Assembly: GCF_900129025.1 (NCBI RefSeq)
Contig: NZ_FQUM01000004.1
Coordinates: 496,001 to 560,000 of the forward strand
Reading direction: 5' to 3'
Length of the DNA stretch: 64,000 nucleotides
DNA from: Mariniphaga anaerophila
GTDB lineage: Bacteria; Bacteroidota; Bacteroidia; Bacteroidales; Prolixibacteraceae
Part shown: positions 18,665 to 26,537 of the stretch, piece by piece
Position numbering within the stretch: position 1 is the stretch's first letter
Layout of the letters: each line of letters opens with the position of its first letter
Made by a program: the position numbers and the translations under genes
The notes under the pieces: generated by a model
Seen by the model: the letters and a program-made list of their open reading frames with translations, nothing else
The model's database searches: none
Told to the model about the DNA's origin: nothing

Positions 18665-19531
18665 TTATTTTGCAGTACTACACTCTTCTTTCTTTTCTTC
18701 TTTAATTTTCCGGGGAGGAAAATTTTCTTCGGTAATGGCATTTGTCGGACAAACCGAAACGCACTTGCGGCACAATTTACATTTGTCTGAATCGATAAAT
18801 GCCAGGTTGTTTTCTATGGTAATGGCGTCGAACTTACATTCTTTCTCACACTTACCGCAACCAATGCAGGCCGTGCTGCAAGCTTTCCTTGCCACTCCGC
18901 CTTTGTCCTGATTTCGGCAGGCAACAACCACTTTTCTATCTTTCGGAAATTTCTTCCGTAATTCAATCAGATTTTTCGGACACGCATCAACGCAAGCGCC
19001 GCAGGCCACGCATTTATCGTCAATAATTTTAGGAACGCCAAGGTCTGCGCGCAACTCAATTGCATCAAACTCACAAGCGGTAAAGCAGTCTCCGTATCCC
19101 AAACATCCCCACTGGCAGTCGGTTTCCCCACTGTAAACCGATGCAGCTATTGCACAGGTATCGGCTCCATCAAAAATGTTTGTTTTCGGGCGATGATCGC
19201 ATGTTCCGTTACAACGGATAAACGCAACCCGCGCTTCCTTTTTTACCGCTTCAAGCCCCAAAATTCCGGCCACACTGCCCATGGTGTCGTTCCCGCCAAC
19301 CGGACAGTTCAGATCATTTAAATCGGCAGCCTTTACACAAGCTTCAGCAAAAGCGCGGCAACCGGCATACCCACATCCACCGCAATTGGCACCGGGCAAA
19401 CTTCCTTCTACTTCGTCGATGCGCGGATCTTCATAAACTTTGAATTTCCGGGCAACGAAAAAAAGGATAACCGCCGCAGAAGTCCCGATGATACTCAGCG
19501 TGGCAATTGTATATATAACTGTAACACTCAT
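18665..19531 (-). CDS. rnfB: Rnf complex subunit RnfB (ferredoxin-interacting, multi-cluster)
   Basis: 288 residues. One N-terminal membrane helix is followed by the Fe-S domain LPGANCGGCGYAGCRAFAEA (CxxCxxxxC plus a later Cys), a cysteine-rich stretch with TDCQWGCLGYGDCFTACEFD, and ferredoxin-type motifs CVACGACVDACPKNLIEL, CIGCGKCEKECKFDAI and CKLCRKCVSVCPTNAI. It accepts electrons from reduced ferredoxin and passes them into the membrane complex. It is the first Rnf subunit in the operon, two bases after the RseC-like gene. Confidence 0.96.
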   Translation of the reverse strand: MSVTVIYTIATLSIIGTSAAVILFFVARKFKVYEDPRIDEVEGSLPGANCGGCGYAGCRAFAEACVKAADLNDLNCPVGGNDTMGSVAGILGLEAVKKEARVAFIRCNGTCDHRPKTNIFDGADTCAIAASVYSGETDCQWGCLGYGDCFTACEFDAIELRADLGVPKIIDDKCVACGACVDACPKNLIELRKKFPKDRKVVVACRNQDKGGVARKACSTACIGCGKCEKECKFDAITIENNLAFIDSDKCKLCRKCVSVCPTNAITEENFPPRKIKEEKKEECSTAK

Positions 19532-19533
19532 TG

Positions 19534-19953
19534 TTAATTAATTTCTTCCAGTTCGAATTTGAATACTTTTTTTAAATGTTGTCGAAAAAAATATAATGTT
19601 ATATAATATGGTGCCAGAATTCCCAGGGCAGACAACCCTGCCAGCGCTTCATTTTTTGTGGTAACAGAAACCAAAATTAAGGTAAGCATTACAAGCAGAA
19701 ATGGGAAAATATAGCCGTAAAACAATGCTTTAAAGCCCGCTGATTCCCGAAATAAAATAGTCACTACCTGCCCGGGAACATGTTTTTCCCCGACATAAGG
19801 AATTTCTATTTCCTTCTCCTGAAAGTCTGCCACACTACAAGCTCCGTTTGCATGACAAGAAGAGCAGGCCGACTTATTTACAATACTAACAATCAAGGAT
19901 GTACCTGTAACCCTTTTAACAAACCCCTTATGTCTAATCACGGTATCAACCAC
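19534..19953 (-). CDS. RseC/SoxR-reducing-system family protein at head of rnf operon
   Basis: 139 residues. A small N-terminal beta domain with four cysteines (SACSSCHANGACSVADF) is followed by two membrane helices (about residues 75-90 and 100-120). This matches the RseC family, which in Proteobacteria is linked to Rsx/Rnf and reduction of SoxR. In Bacteroidota the gene regularly leads the rnf operon. No SoxR is visible here, so a role in assembly or regulation of the Rnf complex is inferred. Confidence 0.88.
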   Translation of the reverse strand: MVDTVIRHKGFVKRVTGTSLIVSIVNKSACSSCHANGACSVADFQEKEIEIPYVGEKHVPGQVVTILFRESAGFKALFYGYIFPFLLVMLTLILVSVTTKNEALAGLSALGILAPYYITLYFFRQHLKKVFKFELEEIN

Positions 19954-19976
19954 AACATTTTGCTATTTACAGGTTG

Positions 19977-19984
19977 CAAATTTA
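19977..19984 (-). promoter_or_regulatory. Probable -7 box for the rnf operon
   Basis: On the minus strand the sequence reads TAAATTTG, matching TAnnTTTG, 24 bases before the ATG of the RseC-like gene. A TTTG further upstream is 25 bases away, longer than usual, so the -33 element is uncertain. Confidence 0.45.
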
Positions 19985-20066
19985 GATATTTATTTAAATG
20001 CAGACATGCCAAAAATCTTCTTTTATTGATATTCCACCAATTTAGAAATAGTCTAATTTAATACGG

Positions 20067-21968
20067 CTATTTTGACTTTAGGGTTGCGGCGGCCTCTTCT
20101 CTTATGGATTCCACATCCCAAGCGCAATCTGTTTCGTAAATGGATACTTTCTTCTCTGCCTCCAGTGTTTCAGAAAGTTGCTCCGAAAACCGGCGTGTCT
20201 CCTGAACAAACTGAGAATGATCTTCAAGCCAGTGTTCGTACAATTCCATAAACACCTCTTCTTCGTGATGTTTAAACATACGTGCCGAGCGGTAAGCTTC
20301 GTATCGGGAGAACCCCAGATATTCAAGCGCTTTTGTCCCCATTTCGAGGCCTGAGTTAAACATTTCCCGCTGAACCGTTTTTACGTTCAGTTTAACAAAT
20401 TCAAATGCATGAAAAATATCTTTGGCACGCGCCAAAATTTCTACTTCGGGATATTTTTTTCTGACATACCGGGCAACTTCCAGGGCATTCTCATATTCGG
20501 CCATACTTAAAATCAGTAACCGGGCGTTGGCAATTCCGGCATTTTCGAGCACCTGCGGACGGGTTACATCGCCGTAATACAGTTTGAATCCAAACTTTCT
20601 CAATACCTCAATATTAGACGGATTGCTATCAATAATGGTAATTTTAAAGCCGTTTGCCAGCAGCAGGCGCCCTACAACCAGGCCAAACCTACCAAACCCG
20701 GCCAGGATTATCGGCTTTTCCTGAGCTTCCACCTCATCAAATTCAATTTTATTTTGCCACCGGGCCAGAATCGGGCTCACGGCCTTGTCGTTAAACAATA
20801 AAAGAAGAGGCGACAAAGCCATGGAGAGTGTCACAACCAGCAATAGAAGCCCCCCCGTTTTTTCTTCAAAAAGCTGGCTCTGTCTAGAAAATGAAATCAA
20901 AACAAAAGCAAACTCACTGGACTGCGCAAGCAAAAATGCGAACAGAAATTCATACCCTTTTTTCAGTCTGAAAAATCTGCCCAATGCTAGCAACACCAGA
21001 AATTTCAGCAATACCAGCAACAAAACGTAACCAATTATCCGAAGTGGATCCTCAATAAACAGCATGAAATTTATACTTGCGCCAACCGAAATAAAAAACA
21101 GCCCCAAAAGCAGCCCTTTAAACGGGTCGATTGTGGCCTCCAGCTCGTGCCGGTATTCGCTGTCGGCCAGTACCACCCCGGCAATAAAAGTTCCAAGTGC
21201 CGGAGACAGACCAATGGCATCCATAGCCAGGGCGATTCCGATAACCAGCAACAGCGCCATGGCCGTAAAAACTTCGTGCAAGTTGGTTTCGGCAATAAAC
21301 CGAAAAATGTGTTTGGAGACAAACCGCCCCAAAAATATAATACCGGCGATTGCCGCAATAATGACCAGAAGCTGAGCCCACCCGGGCAATGCAGCTACTC
21401 CCGTCAGCTTATCCAACTGAGTATTATCCAGATTTCCGGGCGCGTTGAAAGCCGCCAGTACAGGAATGATTGCGAGAATTGGAACAACCATAATATCCTG
21501 AAAAAGAAGGACCGCAAATGCCGATTTCCCGGCAGTGTTTCTGATAAGCCCTTTTTCGGTTAGTGTTTGCAAAACAATTGCAGTAGATGAAAGCGCCAGA
21601 ATCAGACCGATTCCGACTGCACGATTCAGGCGAAAGCCAAAAGCAAGTGCCACTGCTCCGATAACCACCGAAGTGAGTAAAACCTGTAATCCGCCCAGCC
21701 CGAAAATAGATTTTCGCATTTTCCAAAGCAACGCCGGTTCCAGCTCAAGCCCGATAACAAACAGCATCAGCACAACGCCAAACTCCGCAAAGTGCATCAC
21801 ATCTGTGGCCTCCCGCCCCACTAACCCAAGCACAAACGGCCCGATAATAATCCCGGCTGCCAAATACCCAAGCACAGAAACAAGCCCCAGTTTTTTGGCC
21901 AGCGGAACCGAAACCACAGCCGCCAAAAGATAAATTAACGCCTGAAAGAAAAAATCCTGATTGTACAT
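20067..21968 (-). CDS. KefC-type cation:proton antiporter with TrkA-N domain
   Basis: Monovalent cation:proton antiporter-2 (CPA2) protein of 633 residues. Residues about 1-385 form the membrane domain with ADSEYRHELEATIDPFKGLL followed by LGLFFISVGASINF, close to the KefB/KefC signature. Residues about 410-530 are a Rossmann regulatory domain (ILAGFGRFGLVVGRLLLANG, TIIDSNPSNIEVLRKFGF, YYGDVTRPQVL). The gene directly follows an ancillary quinone reductase by one base, as in kefF-kefC. Potassium efflux on electrophile stress is known for the family; regulation by glutathione is doubtful in this phylum. Confidence 0.93.
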   Translation of the reverse strand: MYNQDFFFQALIYLLAAVVSVPLAKKLGLVSVLGYLAAGIIIGPFVLGLVGREATDVMHFAEFGVVLMLFVIGLELEPALLWKMRKSIFGLGGLQVLLTSVVIGAVALAFGFRLNRAVGIGLILALSSTAIVLQTLTEKGLIRNTAGKSAFAVLLFQDIMVVPILAIIPVLAAFNAPGNLDNTQLDKLTGVAALPGWAQLLVIIAAIAGIIFLGRFVSKHIFRFIAETNLHEVFTAMALLLVIGIALAMDAIGLSPALGTFIAGVVLADSEYRHELEATIDPFKGLLLGLFFISVGASINFMLFIEDPLRIIGYVLLLVLLKFLVLLALGRFFRLKKGYEFLFAFLLAQSSEFAFVLISFSRQSQLFEEKTGGLLLLVVTLSMALSPLLLLFNDKAVSPILARWQNKIEFDEVEAQEKPIILAGFGRFGLVVGRLLLANGFKITIIDSNPSNIEVLRKFGFKLYYGDVTRPQVLENAGIANARLLILSMAEYENALEVARYVRKKYPEVEILARAKDIFHAFEFVKLNVKTVQREMFNSGLEMGTKALEYLGFSRYEAYRSARMFKHHEEEVFMELYEHWLEDHSQFVQETRRFSEQLSETLEAEKKVSIYETDCAWDVESIREEAAATLKSK

Positions 21969-21969
21969 A

Positions 21970-22557
21970 TTATTCTATTAGATCGTTAAAATAAGCAGCC
22001 TTCATCAACCTGTCGCGGTCAACCGCATCGCTTCGCAACATGGTCAGCGCCTTTTTATAGTTTTCTGCATACTCAGAAATCTCGTTATCGCTGATGGTGT
22101 GCGCCCCATGAACCACAAACGGTGGCAAATACTCCATCCGGCATAAATTGGCAGACTGTTTAAAAGGCACCAAAAATTCCTGAATAGAAAAACGGTTTCG
22201 TCCCTCTTTACTATAAACTTCGAGGCGCCCGCCGGTAGAAATTACCGAAAGAACGGTTTTCCCTTCCAACATTCTACCGTGTTCGCCGTAAGCCCAACCA
22301 TGCACCAGAACAAGGTCCATCCACTCTTTGAGCAACGCCGGTGCGCTGTACCAATAAAACGGATGGTGCCAAACAATAATATCATGTTCCAAAAGTAGTT
22401 GCTGCTCTTTTTTTACGTCGATAAAAAAGTCGGGGTACTTTTCGTACAAATCATTCAATGTTACATTTTCCAGCTCTTTTACAGCTTGAATCAACCGTCT
22501 GTTTATGCGCGACTTTTGAATGGCCGGATGTGCAAATTCTACGAGTATTCTGTTCAT
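21970..22557 (-). CDS. NAD(P)H-dependent oxidoreductase, KefF/KefG type
   Basis: Flavodoxin-fold protein of 195 residues with the family motifs HDIIVWHHPFYWYSAPALLK, KEWMDLVLVHGWAYG and a STGG loop. Such proteins bind FMN, reduce quinones and activate KefB/KefC antiporters. It precedes the antiporter by one base, supporting this role. A TAnnTTTG-like box on the minus strand at 22643-22650 (TATTTTTG) lies 86 bases upstream of the ATG and may be its promoter. Confidence 0.9.
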   Translation of the reverse strand: MNRILVEFAHPAIQKSRINRRLIQAVKELENVTLNDLYEKYPDFFIDVKKEQQLLLEHDIIVWHHPFYWYSAPALLKEWMDLVLVHGWAYGEHGRMLEGKTVLSVISTGGRLEVYSKEGRNRFSIQEFLVPFKQSANLCRMEYLPPFVVHGAHTISDNEISEYAENYKKALTMLRSDAVDRDRLMKAAYFNDLIE

Positions 22558-22948
22558 TTCCCGGGTTTAACTTAAATTTCTATTCCAGAACGAACAACTG
22601 AACAACTCCGCCTAAAATGTTATCGCTCAATCATCCACGAGCCAAAAATAATAATTTTGACACGAAATTCACATCAAAACACCCCGGTTAAATAACAACC
22701 GGAAATTGAAAAACCGGATTCACCAGCCCAGAAACTTCGCGCTAAGACTCTCTGGTTCTTTATAAAAATCGATAATTAACAGGACAGGAGCGGAATCAAT
22801 TACACCCCTGAGATTCAGAATAAAAACGGCTCAAAATGCTATTAAACATTTAGCATTCAGAACGATGTAAAAACGCTCAGCATAAAAGTCAATAATTCTT
22901 TCATTCACAGCATTTTATTTTTTGATCGAGTCTAAACTGCGGAAAAAA
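22558..22948. other. Gene-free stretch upstream of the kefF-like gene
   Basis: No coding frame is supported. Two features stand out: an exact tandem GAACAACT at 22592-22607 (a third copy lies at 23146-23153 inside the candidate RNA), and a hairpin with seven-base arms at 22835-22841 and 22851-22857 around a nine-base loop. A possible minus-strand -7 box is at 22643-22650. Otherwise I see nothing in it. Confidence 0.4.
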
Positions 22949-22980
22949 TTTGCATTTGACAACCTTTCCACTTACATTTG
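22949..22980 (+). promoter_or_regulatory. Consensus Bacteroidota promoter in front of a candidate ncRNA
   Basis: TTTG at 22949-22952 and TACATTTG at 22973-22980 are separated by 20 bases. Both elements and the spacing fit the phylum consensus (-33 TTTG, -7 TAnnTTTG). No coding frame follows on this strand, so the promoter points to a non-coding transcript starting about 22986. Confidence 0.8.
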
Positions 22981-22986
22981 AACTGT

Positions 22987-23214
22987 ACAAAACGAGTTCA
23001 TTGAAAGAAAAAAGATACTATCCGCATCGATTCAACAGTTGGTAAACTCAACAGAACTTATTAAACCGAGTTAGCTCAACAGTTGCGAAAACAGGCCTTG
23101 TAGTTCCGGATTCTCCGGAATGAGTCGAAAGACCAGTGGACGTTTGAACAACTAGGCGCTCAAATCCTGTTAATCAGGGGTTTTACACAAACGGGGTTGG
23201 TGCGGATTTTTTTT
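22987..23214 (+). ncRNA. Candidate structured non-coding RNA, about 225 nt
   Basis: A consensus promoter ends at 22980. At the other end TGCGGAT (23201-23207) runs into eight T (23207-23214) and pairs perfectly with ATCCGCA at 23020-23026, so the closing stem doubles as an intrinsic terminator. Inside, seven base pairs form around a 3-base loop (23104-23110 with 23114-23120). A GAAA tetraloop closes GTC/GAC (23124-23133). ACAGG (23091-23095) can pair with CCTGT (23166-23170), and AACTC with GAGTT (23045-23049 with 23069-23073). The heptamer TCAACAG occurs at 23032, 23048 and 23076. It does not resemble the 4.5S, tmRNA or RNase P sequences I know. It is divergent from the kefF-like gene and convergent with lnt. 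Confidence 0.7.
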
Positions 23215-24808
23215 ATTCTTTGATGAACCTTTTCACAATCAGAAAAAGCAGGATAAGCACGGCCATAAACATGGCAACCCTGGCAATAAAATCACCATGT
23301 TTTACATAAAAAGTAATTTTATCGTTCAGATTTACGGTTTGTGCGATGGCGGCTTCTTCCCACCAATTTGTCGCCTGTAATATATCTCCTCGTTGGTTTA
23401 CAAAGCACGAAATACCTGTATTGGCTGAGCGCGCCACACTTCTGCGTGTTTCTATTGCCCTGAGCCGGCTGTACGACAAATGCTGTTTATAACCAGGGGT
23501 ATTTCTCCACCATCCGTCGTTGGTGATTACCACAACAAGCCCGGCTCCTTTGCTTACAAAACGAGTCAGGTACTCGCCAAAAACCGACTCGTAGCAAATC
23601 ACCGGAGCAACCTGCTCCTGGTTCTTCAGGGTAAAATTTGATGGCTCATCCTGGCGGCCGAGACTGCCGGTTGTCCCTCCAAGGTCAATCACCAGATCCT
23701 TTAAAAAGCCCATGTATTTCCTGAAAGGCATTTTTTCAACGCCGGGCACAAGAATGGATTTGTGATAGGTACTTCCCTCTCCGTTTTCGTTTACAAAAAC
23801 CGCAGAGTTGTATACATCGTAATATACTTCATTTGATTTTCGGGCAGTAGAAGAAGCACTTTCTTCATCGCGATACACTTTACACGTTGATGCGCCGAAA
23901 AGCATCTCAACATTATGATGTTTGCTCATCCAGTCGGTCAGTTGCCTAAATTGATAGTTATATTCCAGATTGTCAACGTTCCAATCGGGGTAGCGCTCAA
24001 AAACGGTTTCCGGACCAATTACCAAATCTGTATTTTCAGTTATTTTCGAATCGGCAAGTCTCGTAAACACGTTCAGCTTTTTGTTTTCGGCCTGCGCATC
24101 GTACGCTTCATTGTAGGGATCAATATTTGGCTGAACCACCAGCACATTCAGCGGATTTTCGTCCTCCACATAGGAGTTGTACATAGACCGCGAAAAAAGC
24201 CACGGAAAAAGCAGCAGAAAAAGAAGTCCTCCGCCTGAATAAAGAACTACACGCGCGCCGGCGCTATTCCGAATGTTCAGATAAACATTAAACAGCACAA
24301 TATTTACAGCTAAAATCCAGACTGTTCCTCCCAGCACTCCGGTATATTCATACCACTGAATCATTTTCACGTTGTTCGCCAGCCCGTTTCCCAGATTTAG
24401 CCACGGCCATTCAATATCCCAATGAAAATGGAAGTATTCAAAAGATATCCAAAAAACGGCAAGTGCCAAAAATCCTAAATTTGCCCTAAAGTTCCTTCGG
24501 GCAGCGTGCCCGAGCCACCAAACCAGCGACATTAATAAAGAATTTGCAACAATTGCCATTAATGCGCCGGCTACTGTTGCATAGGAAATCCACCACGTGG
24601 AAATAATGTTCCAAATCAAAAAAGCCAGAAAAGCATGCCCCCAGAACGAGACACCCCGAAACTCTGTTTTTCTTGACACAAAAAAATTTTCGAGCAACAA
24701 GAGCGGAAAAAAAGCAAAGAAAAGCACCCATCCGGGAAAACCCAGCCAGGCAAGGCTTAACAAAACTCCTGTTGAAATGGATAAAACATCGCGGGTTAAT
24801 CGTGACAT
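23213..24808 (-). CDS. lnt: Apolipoprotein N-acyltransferase
   Basis: Inner-membrane enzyme that adds the third acyl chain to lipoproteins. The ATG at 24808 is chosen: it gives MSRLTRDVLSISTGVLLSLA, directly entering the first membrane helix, and lies one base beyond the stop of the upstream gene. About six to seven spans are followed by a periplasmic nitrilase domain. The catalytic triad is visible as Glu in DLVIGPETVFE, Lys in TYHKSILVPGVEKMPF and Cys in APVICYESVFGEYL; NDGWW is also conserved. Length (531 residues) is normal for Bacteroidota, which rely heavily on surface lipoproteins. Confidence 0.94.
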   Translation of the reverse strand: MSRLTRDVLSISTGVLLSLAWLGFPGWVLFFAFFPLLLLENFFVSRKTEFRGVSFWGHAFLAFLIWNIISTWWISYATVAGALMAIVANSLLMSLVWWLGHAARRNFRANLGFLALAVFWISFEYFHFHWDIEWPWLNLGNGLANNVKMIQWYEYTGVLGGTVWILAVNIVLFNVYLNIRNSAGARVVLYSGGGLLFLLLFPWLFSRSMYNSYVEDENPLNVLVVQPNIDPYNEAYDAQAENKKLNVFTRLADSKITENTDLVIGPETVFERYPDWNVDNLEYNYQFRQLTDWMSKHHNVEMLFGASTCKVYRDEESASSTARKSNEVYYDVYNSAVFVNENGEGSTYHKSILVPGVEKMPFRKYMGFLKDLVIDLGGTTGSLGRQDEPSNFTLKNQEQVAPVICYESVFGEYLTRFVSKGAGLVVVITNDGWWRNTPGYKQHLSYSRLRAIETRRSVARSANTGISCFVNQRGDILQATNWWEEAAIAQTVNLNDKITFYVKHGDFIARVAMFMAVLILLFLIVKRFIKE

Positions 24809-24809
24809 A

Positions 24810-25721
24810 TCAGTATATATTTTGAGCAAATGCGTTTTTCTGTATTTTGCCGGCCCTTTCAAAAACAAAATCAATGTGCCCCATCATTAAACCACCCCAC
24901 CAGGCCTGATTGACAATTACCGGATTTCCGTTTTTGTTTTTCAACGTGAGCGGTTCTTCCAAAAATGTGTGAGTATGCCCGCCGACTATCAAATCAGTTA
25001 AAAAAGTTTCGCTGGCAATTACCATGTCGCTTACTCTTTTCTCGCGGTACTTTAACCCAAGATGCGACAAGCAAATTACCAAATCACATTTTTTTTCATT
25101 TTTCAGAAAGCTTTCCATTTCCCGGGCAACAGGTAGCGGGTCGCGATAAACCGTGTTCCCGTAGTTTCCCTGCAAAACAAGTCCGTCGAGCTCAACGCCC
25201 AACCCGTAAACCCCGATTTTAATTCCCGATTTACGGAATATCTTCCAGCGCGGAAACTTACCGGCAAGAATCGTATCTGAAAAATCGTAATTTGAATTAA
25301 TAACCGGAAATTTTGCATTAGGCAAAGGCTCCAGCAAACCTTTCAATCCGTTATCGAACTCATGGTTTCCAATAGTGCCGGCATCATATCCGGCAGCCGA
25401 CATTACCTTCAGCATCAGTTCCCCTTTGAAATAATTAAAGTAAGGTGTTCCCTGAAACATATCACCGGCATCCAGCAACAGTGTGTTCGGGTTTTCCTGC
25501 CTGATTTTTTTGGCCATTCCGGAAATACGGGCTATTCCACCTTTTCCTACGTAACGAGGATTCGTTCCCTCAAAAGGTTCGATGTGCGAATGCAGGTCGT
25601 TGGTATGCAAAATGGTGATGGTAACAAAATCGTCTTTTGCAAAAGAGTAAAGAGGCGTTGCCCCGAGAGCGAAACCTGCTGTTCCTGCGCCTATATTTTT
25701 CAAAAAAAGTCTTCTATTCAT
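24810..25721 (-). CDS. 5'-nucleotidase-like metallophosphatase, N-terminal half
   Basis: Periplasmic metallophosphoesterase corresponding to the catalytic domain of UshA-type 5'-nucleotidases. The ATG at 25721 gives a twin-arginine-like signal (MNRRLFLKNIGAGTAGFALG). Metal-site motifs are ILHTNDLHSHIEPF, LLDAGDMFQGTPYF, IGNHEFDNG and VGGHTHTFLEEPL. The protein ends after the metallophosphatase fold (303 residues); the substrate-binding domain is encoded by the preceding gene, which overlaps by eight bases. The two proteins probably act together on nucleotides in the periplasm. Confidence 0.9.
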   Translation of the reverse strand: MNRRLFLKNIGAGTAGFALGATPLYSFAKDDFVTITILHTNDLHSHIEPFEGTNPRYVGKGGIARISGMAKKIRQENPNTLLLDAGDMFQGTPYFNYFKGELMLKVMSAAGYDAGTIGNHEFDNGLKGLLEPLPNAKFPVINSNYDFSDTILAGKFPRWKIFRKSGIKIGVYGLGVELDGLVLQGNYGNTVYRDPLPVAREMESFLKNEKKCDLVICLSHLGLKYREKRVSDMVIASETFLTDLIVGGHTHTFLEEPLTLKNKNGNPVIVNQAWWGGLMMGHIDFVFERAGKIQKNAFAQNIY

Positions 25722-26478
25722 AAACAATCCTCCCGTCTGGTTTTGCAGAAATCTGCCGGCCATTATCAAGCTCTTTCTCCAAATGGGCAATAATCACATC
25801 GCGAATTTTCACGTTCCCAGCAACAAACTCTTTTCGGCGCGTAAAAACGTCAAACCCGTCGCCACCAGCAGCAACGTAGTCGTTCGTTACTAACCAGTAA
25901 AGTTCTTTTTCGCTTAGCGGCTTTCCTCCAATTTCAACATTGGCAGCTTTGTTTTCAGAAATTTTAAACCGAATTCCACCCACACTGTTTCCTCCGTTTT
26001 CAGCAACATAATTCAAAAACTCCTGCACCTGCTCTCCCGAAAGCTGAATAAAAACAACTTCATTTTCGAAAGGCATCAGCTCAAATATATTGTGAACAGT
26101 AATTTCTCCCCGGGGCAAAAAAGTTCTGATTCCACCATAGTTGAGAAAGGAAATATCAGGACGGATGTCTTTATTCAAACCGGCAGCAATTTCCGCTCCT
26201 TCCTTCAACATCATATCTGCCAGGAAATTGGTAAGACTGCTTTCCGGCCTGTCTTTCACCATTTCTTGTTCTGAAACGGAAATAACCCGCGACATGTCCT
26301 TTTCCAGCACGCTTTTATACGGGAGATAAATCGAAACAAGCTGACTATCGAGCGGAACAGCCGCATTTACAACTTCATGGTTACTTTTTTTTAACGAAGT
26401 TGTAACGTACTGTGTTTTACAACTCCAAGCCAGAAGAAACCAAGTTATTAACACTATGTAGCTGAAAGATCGTTGCAT
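25714..26478 (-). CDS. 5'-nucleotidase C-terminal domain protein
   Basis: 254-residue protein matching the substrate-binding C-terminal domain of UshA-type 5'-nucleotidases. It starts with a lipoprotein-like signal (LITWFLLAWSC). Motifs: ESSLTNFLADMML, ISFLNYGGIRTFLPRGEIT, FELMPFENEVVFIQLSGEQV and a C-terminal YWLVTNDYVAAGGDGFDVF, the aromatic and Asp-Gly site that stacks on the base. It has no metallophosphatase domain; that is supplied by the next gene, eight bases overlapping. The split two-gene form recurs in Bacteroidota. Confidence 0.9.
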   Translation of the reverse strand: MQRSFSYIVLITWFLLAWSCKTQYVTTSLKKSNHEVVNAAVPLDSQLVSIYLPYKSVLEKDMSRVISVSEQEMVKDRPESSLTNFLADMMLKEGAEIAAGLNKDIRPDISFLNYGGIRTFLPRGEITVHNIFELMPFENEVVFIQLSGEQVQEFLNYVAENGGNSVGGIRFKISENKAANVEIGGKPLSEKELYWLVTNDYVAAGGDGFDVFTRRKEFVAGNVKIRDVIIAHLEKELDNGRQISAKPDGRIVYE

Positions 26479-26537
26479 TAGAAAAACATATATTTAAAAG
26501 TAACTGTTATTTTAGCCTAAAGTTTGTTATTCATCAG

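Noticed and set aside
22558-22948. A second transcript starting upstream of the hairpin at 22835-22857
   Set aside because: No -7 box precedes the hairpin on either strand at a sensible distance and no U-tract follows it.
22987-23214. Reading the structured RNA as 4.5S RNA, tmRNA or RNase P RNA
   Set aside because: The GGAAGCAGC-type loop of 4.5S, the tRNA-like CCA end of tmRNA and the conserved P4 core of RNase P are not visible, and the size is wrong for the last two.
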